From: Thermoleophilaceae bacterium
GTDB taxonomy: Bacteria > Actinomycetota > Thermoleophilia > Solirubrobacterales > JACPNS01
Length of the DNA stretch: 64,000 nucleotides
Assembly (NCBI GenBank): GCA_016462645.1
Contig: JAEMSX010000014.1
Location: forward strand, 1 to 64,000
Reading direction: 5' to 3'
Part shown: positions 61,769 through 64,000 of the stretch, one piece after another
Layout: each line of letters opens with the position of its first letter
Position numbering within the stretch: the stretch's first letter is position 1
Program-made: the position numbers and the translations under genes
Notes under the pieces: model-generated
What the model saw: only the letters and a program-made list of their open reading frames with translations
Told to the model about the DNA's origin: nothing
The model's database searches: none

Positions 61769-62395
61769 TTAGCTGTGGCCCTTGGCCTTGCCGTCGCTCT
61801 TGCCGTGGCTCTTGTCGCTCTTGCCGTGGCTCTTGTTCTTCTTGGCCTTCTTCGTCTTGAGCTTCAGGTCGCCGCAGAGCACTGCCGCGCCGGTCGCGTC
61901 ATTCACGCGGACGTAGTAGGACTTGGTCGCGTCGAGCTTGAACGCGCTCAGCCTGCCGTGGGCGTGCGTGCTGCCCTTGCCGGCCGCGTCAGTCGTGATC
62001 GACTTGATCGACGGCGGACCGACGAGCGTGTTCGTGGCGCTTGCGCAGCCCAGTTCGTCGGCGTTCTCGTAGATGCCGGCGGTGTAGACGGTGGCCGGCG
62101 TCAGGTTGCGCACCTTGACGTAGCCGTTGAAGCGCTTCTTGTTCTGCACCCACTGCGCGCGGCCGGACGGAGTTGCCGACGTGCTGCCGGTCTCTCCGGT
62201 GGCGCCGGTCGCGTCGGTGCTGCCGGCGACCGTTGCGGTCGGCTGGACGGATACGACAGGGGCGAGCGTTGCGCGGAAGATCTGTGCGCGAGATGAGCCG
62301 TGATTGCCCTTGTTGTTGTCTTGCGCGAGCGACTGCGTCGCCATCACGCCGGCGACCACGAGCATCGCGCTGATCAGCGTCAGTGTCTTCTTCAT
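61769..62395 (-). CDS. Secreted protein with basic low-complexity tail
   Basis: 208 residues. Signal peptide (about 1-24), Thr/Ala/Gly-rich stretch (about 55-78), then a beta-like domain with FNGYVKVRNLTPATVYTAGIYEN and AGKGSTHAHGRLSAFKLDATKSYYVRVND, loosely CHRD-like. The C-terminus is Lys/Ser/His-rich with the unit SHGKSD repeated. Surface attachment or metal binding is possible; function unknown. Confidence 0.65.
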   Translation of the reverse strand: MKKTLTLISAMLVVAGVMATQSLAQDNNKGNHGSSRAQIFRATLAPVVSVQPTATVAGSTDATGATGETGSTSATPSGRAQWVQNKKRFNGYVKVRNLTPATVYTAGIYENADELGCASATNTLVGPPSIKSITTDAAGKGSTHAHGRLSAFKLDATKSYYVRVNDATGAAVLCGDLKLKTKKAKKNKSHGKSDKSHGKSDGKAKGHS

Positions 62396-62413
62396 TGGGA
62401 TTGGATCCTTACT

Positions 62414-62427
62414 GCGACATATGTCGC
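62414..62427. promoter_or_regulatory. Perfect palindrome GCGACATATGTCGC upstream of secreted protein gene
   Basis: 14-bp perfect palindrome, 19 nt before the start codon of the minus-strand secreted protein gene. It could be an operator. A GCCCC/GGGGC hairpin follows at about 62443. Confidence 0.4.
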
Positions 62428-62498
62428 GTGGGCTTGCAAACTGGCCCCCACGGGAATGGGGCTTACGGAGGTAAAGACGAGTATTCCGCGCCGAGGTG

Positions 62499-63647
62499 TC
62501 ACCGGACCGACTGATCGTCCAACGCGGCCACGAGCAGGTCGCGCACGTCTGATGCCCCGGTCAGCGCCTGCGCCCCGCGCGGGCTCCGCGCAAGCAGCTG
62601 ATCCAGCGCATCCCGCATCGCATCAGGACTCAGACCGCGAGGATCGAGCATCGCGACGCGCCCATCGGCGGCCAACCGCTTGGCCCGATTGAGCTGCTCC
62701 TCGCGCGGCACCGCTCGCGGGACCATCAACGACGGCACGCCGCTGGCGAGGACCTGGGCGGTTGTCGAGTAGCCGGTCATCGACACGACCGCGCGCGCTC
62801 CGGCGAGCAGTTCGGGCAGATCGCTGCGCGATTCAAAGAGCGTGACGTCGAGGCCCGCTGCGGCGGCGCGCAGGTCTGCCACGTGCTCTGGAGGCATCAG
62901 CGGACCGGCCACCAGGACCGCGGGGATCGCGATCGCGCGCAGGCGGATCGCCGAGAGCACGGTGTCGAGCGTGGCAAAGCCGTCGACCCCGCCGCCGGCC
63001 GTGACGAGCAGATATCCGGGTTCCAGATCGGGCGCGGGCGAACCCGCGGGGGGATCGCTGACGAACCCCGTCTCGTGCACCGGGATCCCGGCTTCGCGGA
63101 TCGCGGCCACCCGCACATCATCAGCCGCCGGCGGGCCGTAGACGAAAGCCATGTCAAAGAACTCGGCCGCGCGCTCCATCAGCTCCGGTGTCCAGTACGC
63201 CCGGAGAGCTTCTGGCGTGTCGTCGGAGTCCCAGATGCCCAGGGCGATCCTGCACGACGCCCGCTCGCGCGCGAGTTTCAGCGCCGGGACGATGTCGTGA
63301 TCACGGCCGAGCGGGCGGTAGTCGACGACCACGGCGTCGGGATCGACCCGCTCGATCGCCGCGCGACAGGCGTCTGCACGTTGTCTCGTGATCTCTGCCG
63401 GGTCCTGAGTCAGATCGCCCGGCGGGCGCAGACCAGTCGTGCTCCACGCGGAGTCCGCCCCCGGCGATGCGGTCGGGATCTTCAGCAGCTCGACGCCGCT
63501 CGGCACCCTCATGCTCTCAAACGCCGGCGACCCGGTGACAACCAGCGCCGAATCGTCCGGTCCGGAGGCGAGCTCCCCCGCGATCGCGAGCGAGACCCCG
63601 AGATGCCCGAGGCCGAGCATTTCGTTGCAGAAGAGCACGGCACGCAC
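62499..63647 (-). CDS. GT-B glycosyltransferase (MurG/GT28-like)
   Basis: 382 residues. N-terminal Rossmann-like MRAVLFCNEMLGLGHLGVSLAIAGEL with the GLGH motif, a C-terminal domain opening LLVTAGGGVDGFATL, and the donor-site region VVSMTGYSTTAQVLASGVPSLMVPR as in MurG/UGT-type enzymes. Likely glycosylates a lipid or cell-surface product. It is divergent from another glycosyltransferase gene 38 nt away. Confidence 0.8.
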   Translation of the reverse strand: MRAVLFCNEMLGLGHLGVSLAIAGELASGPDDSALVVTGSPAFESMRVPSGVELLKIPTASPGADSAWSTTGLRPPGDLTQDPAEITRQRADACRAAIERVDPDAVVVDYRPLGRDHDIVPALKLARERASCRIALGIWDSDDTPEALRAYWTPELMERAAEFFDMAFVYGPPAADDVRVAAIREAGIPVHETGFVSDPPAGSPAPDLEPGYLLVTAGGGVDGFATLDTVLSAIRLRAIAIPAVLVAGPLMPPEHVADLRAAAAGLDVTLFESRSDLPELLAGARAVVSMTGYSTTAQVLASGVPSLMVPRAVPREEQLNRAKRLAADGRVAMLDPRGLSPDAMRDALDQLLARSPRGAQALTGASDVRDLLVAALDDQSVR

Positions 63648-63685
63648 AACCCGGCGAGCTTACCTTTCGGATAGCGTGGCGGCAG

Positions 63686-64000
63686 ATGGCCGGCGCCCCA
63701 CCGATCGCCCTGGTTTCCGGGAAGGACGTACTGCAAGGCGTCGGCGGCCACGAGACCTACGTTCGCGCGCACGCGCTGGCGGCGCAGCGGCTGGGGCTCG
63801 ATCCGCACATCTTCTGCGTCGGTCCGCGGAGCCGCACGGTCGCGACTGACTACGGCACGGTCCACCACGTGCGCGCGCCGGGGCCGGCCTCCATGCAGGG
63901 CCCGCCGCTCGCCAACGCCGTCGCCGAGCTTGCCGGGCCGGACCACCTGCTCGGGATCCACGGCTTCGCGCTCTGGGCGTCAGCCGGCGCGATGGCGGGC
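63686..64000 (+). CDS. Glycosyltransferase (GT4-like), 5' part only
   Basis: 105 codons, cut by the window edge. The start VSGKDVLQGVGGHETYVRAHALAAQRLG has the GGHETYV-type N-terminal loop of GT4 family enzymes, followed by HIFCVGP. Likely partner of the divergent glycosyltransferase in a surface polysaccharide or glycolipid pathway. Partial, so function is tentative. Confidence 0.7.
   Translation, partial: MAGAPPIALVSGKDVLQGVGGHETYVRAHALAAQRLGLDPHIFCVGPRSRTVATDYGTVHHVRAPGPASMQGPPLANAVAELAGPDHLLGIHGFALWASAGAMAG

Overview
The window reads as high-GC actinobacterial chromosome. GTG and TTG starts are common, the redox and copper genes are of actinobacterial type, and there is a DUF3494 ice-binding-type protein. 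A soil or water actinobacterium, possibly of the Thermoleophilia, is my best guess, but the taxonomy is inferred from protein style only.

Layout. (1) 0.2-5.4 kb: CcdA and a membrane-anchored partner, then a phosphoketolase-acetate kinase pair. (2) 5.3-13.3 kb: a copper and envelope-stress block with a CPD-motif P-type ATPase, a DoxX-like protein, small membrane proteins, a two-component system, a two-domain multicopper oxidase, a Met/His-rich secreted peptide and a CopZ-like chaperone. (3) 13.3-15.1 kb: a decayed three-gene ABC exporter. (4) 15.2-15.8 kb: a Doc toxin with a ribbon-helix-helix antitoxin. (5) 16.26-27.32 kb: an island layer with a thioesterase, a BtrH-like protein, three TetR regulators, a ferritin-like oxidase/rubredoxin/P450 operon, AlkB, an MFS exporter and an AbiEi-like/Fic protein. 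(6) 27.32-59.46 kb: a dense defence region ending in a replication-relaxation protein, an excisionase and a tyrosine integrase that abuts an intact tRNA-Thr(GGT). (7) 59.5-64 kb: chromosomal envelope genes, namely an ice-binding-type protein, an L,D-transpeptidase, a secreted protein and two glycosyltransferases.

The organising principle of 16-59 kb is a tandem stack of integrative elements in one tRNA-Thr gene. A 42-nt piece of the tRNA 3' half recurs at 16261 (identical) and 27320 (39/42). Each copy is followed by the same 123-nt element-end sequence. Two more degraded copies of that end sequence, at 48833 and 52209, mark older junctions inside the defence region. Distinct cargo follows each junction: alkane oxidation; a CHAT-protease operon plus a Dcm/Vsr/GHKL/DUF262 cluster plus Mrr; a MazG-like/GIY-YIG-helicase pair plus an HNH protein; and a SIR2 protein plus a kinase/nuclease trio plus the integration genes.

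The strongest candidates for undescribed systems are the five-gene operon at 27566-37190 (NTase-like protein, unknown, TPR protein, Clp-N-like membrane protein, multi-TM TPR-CHAT protease), the three-gene nuclease-kinase-unknown operon at 53544-56398, and the GHKL ATPase operon with Vsr and Dcm at 42438-47750. In the alkane layer, a 19-bp palindrome before alkB is nearly repeated before the oxidase/rubredoxin/P450 operon, which predicts one shared TetR regulon.
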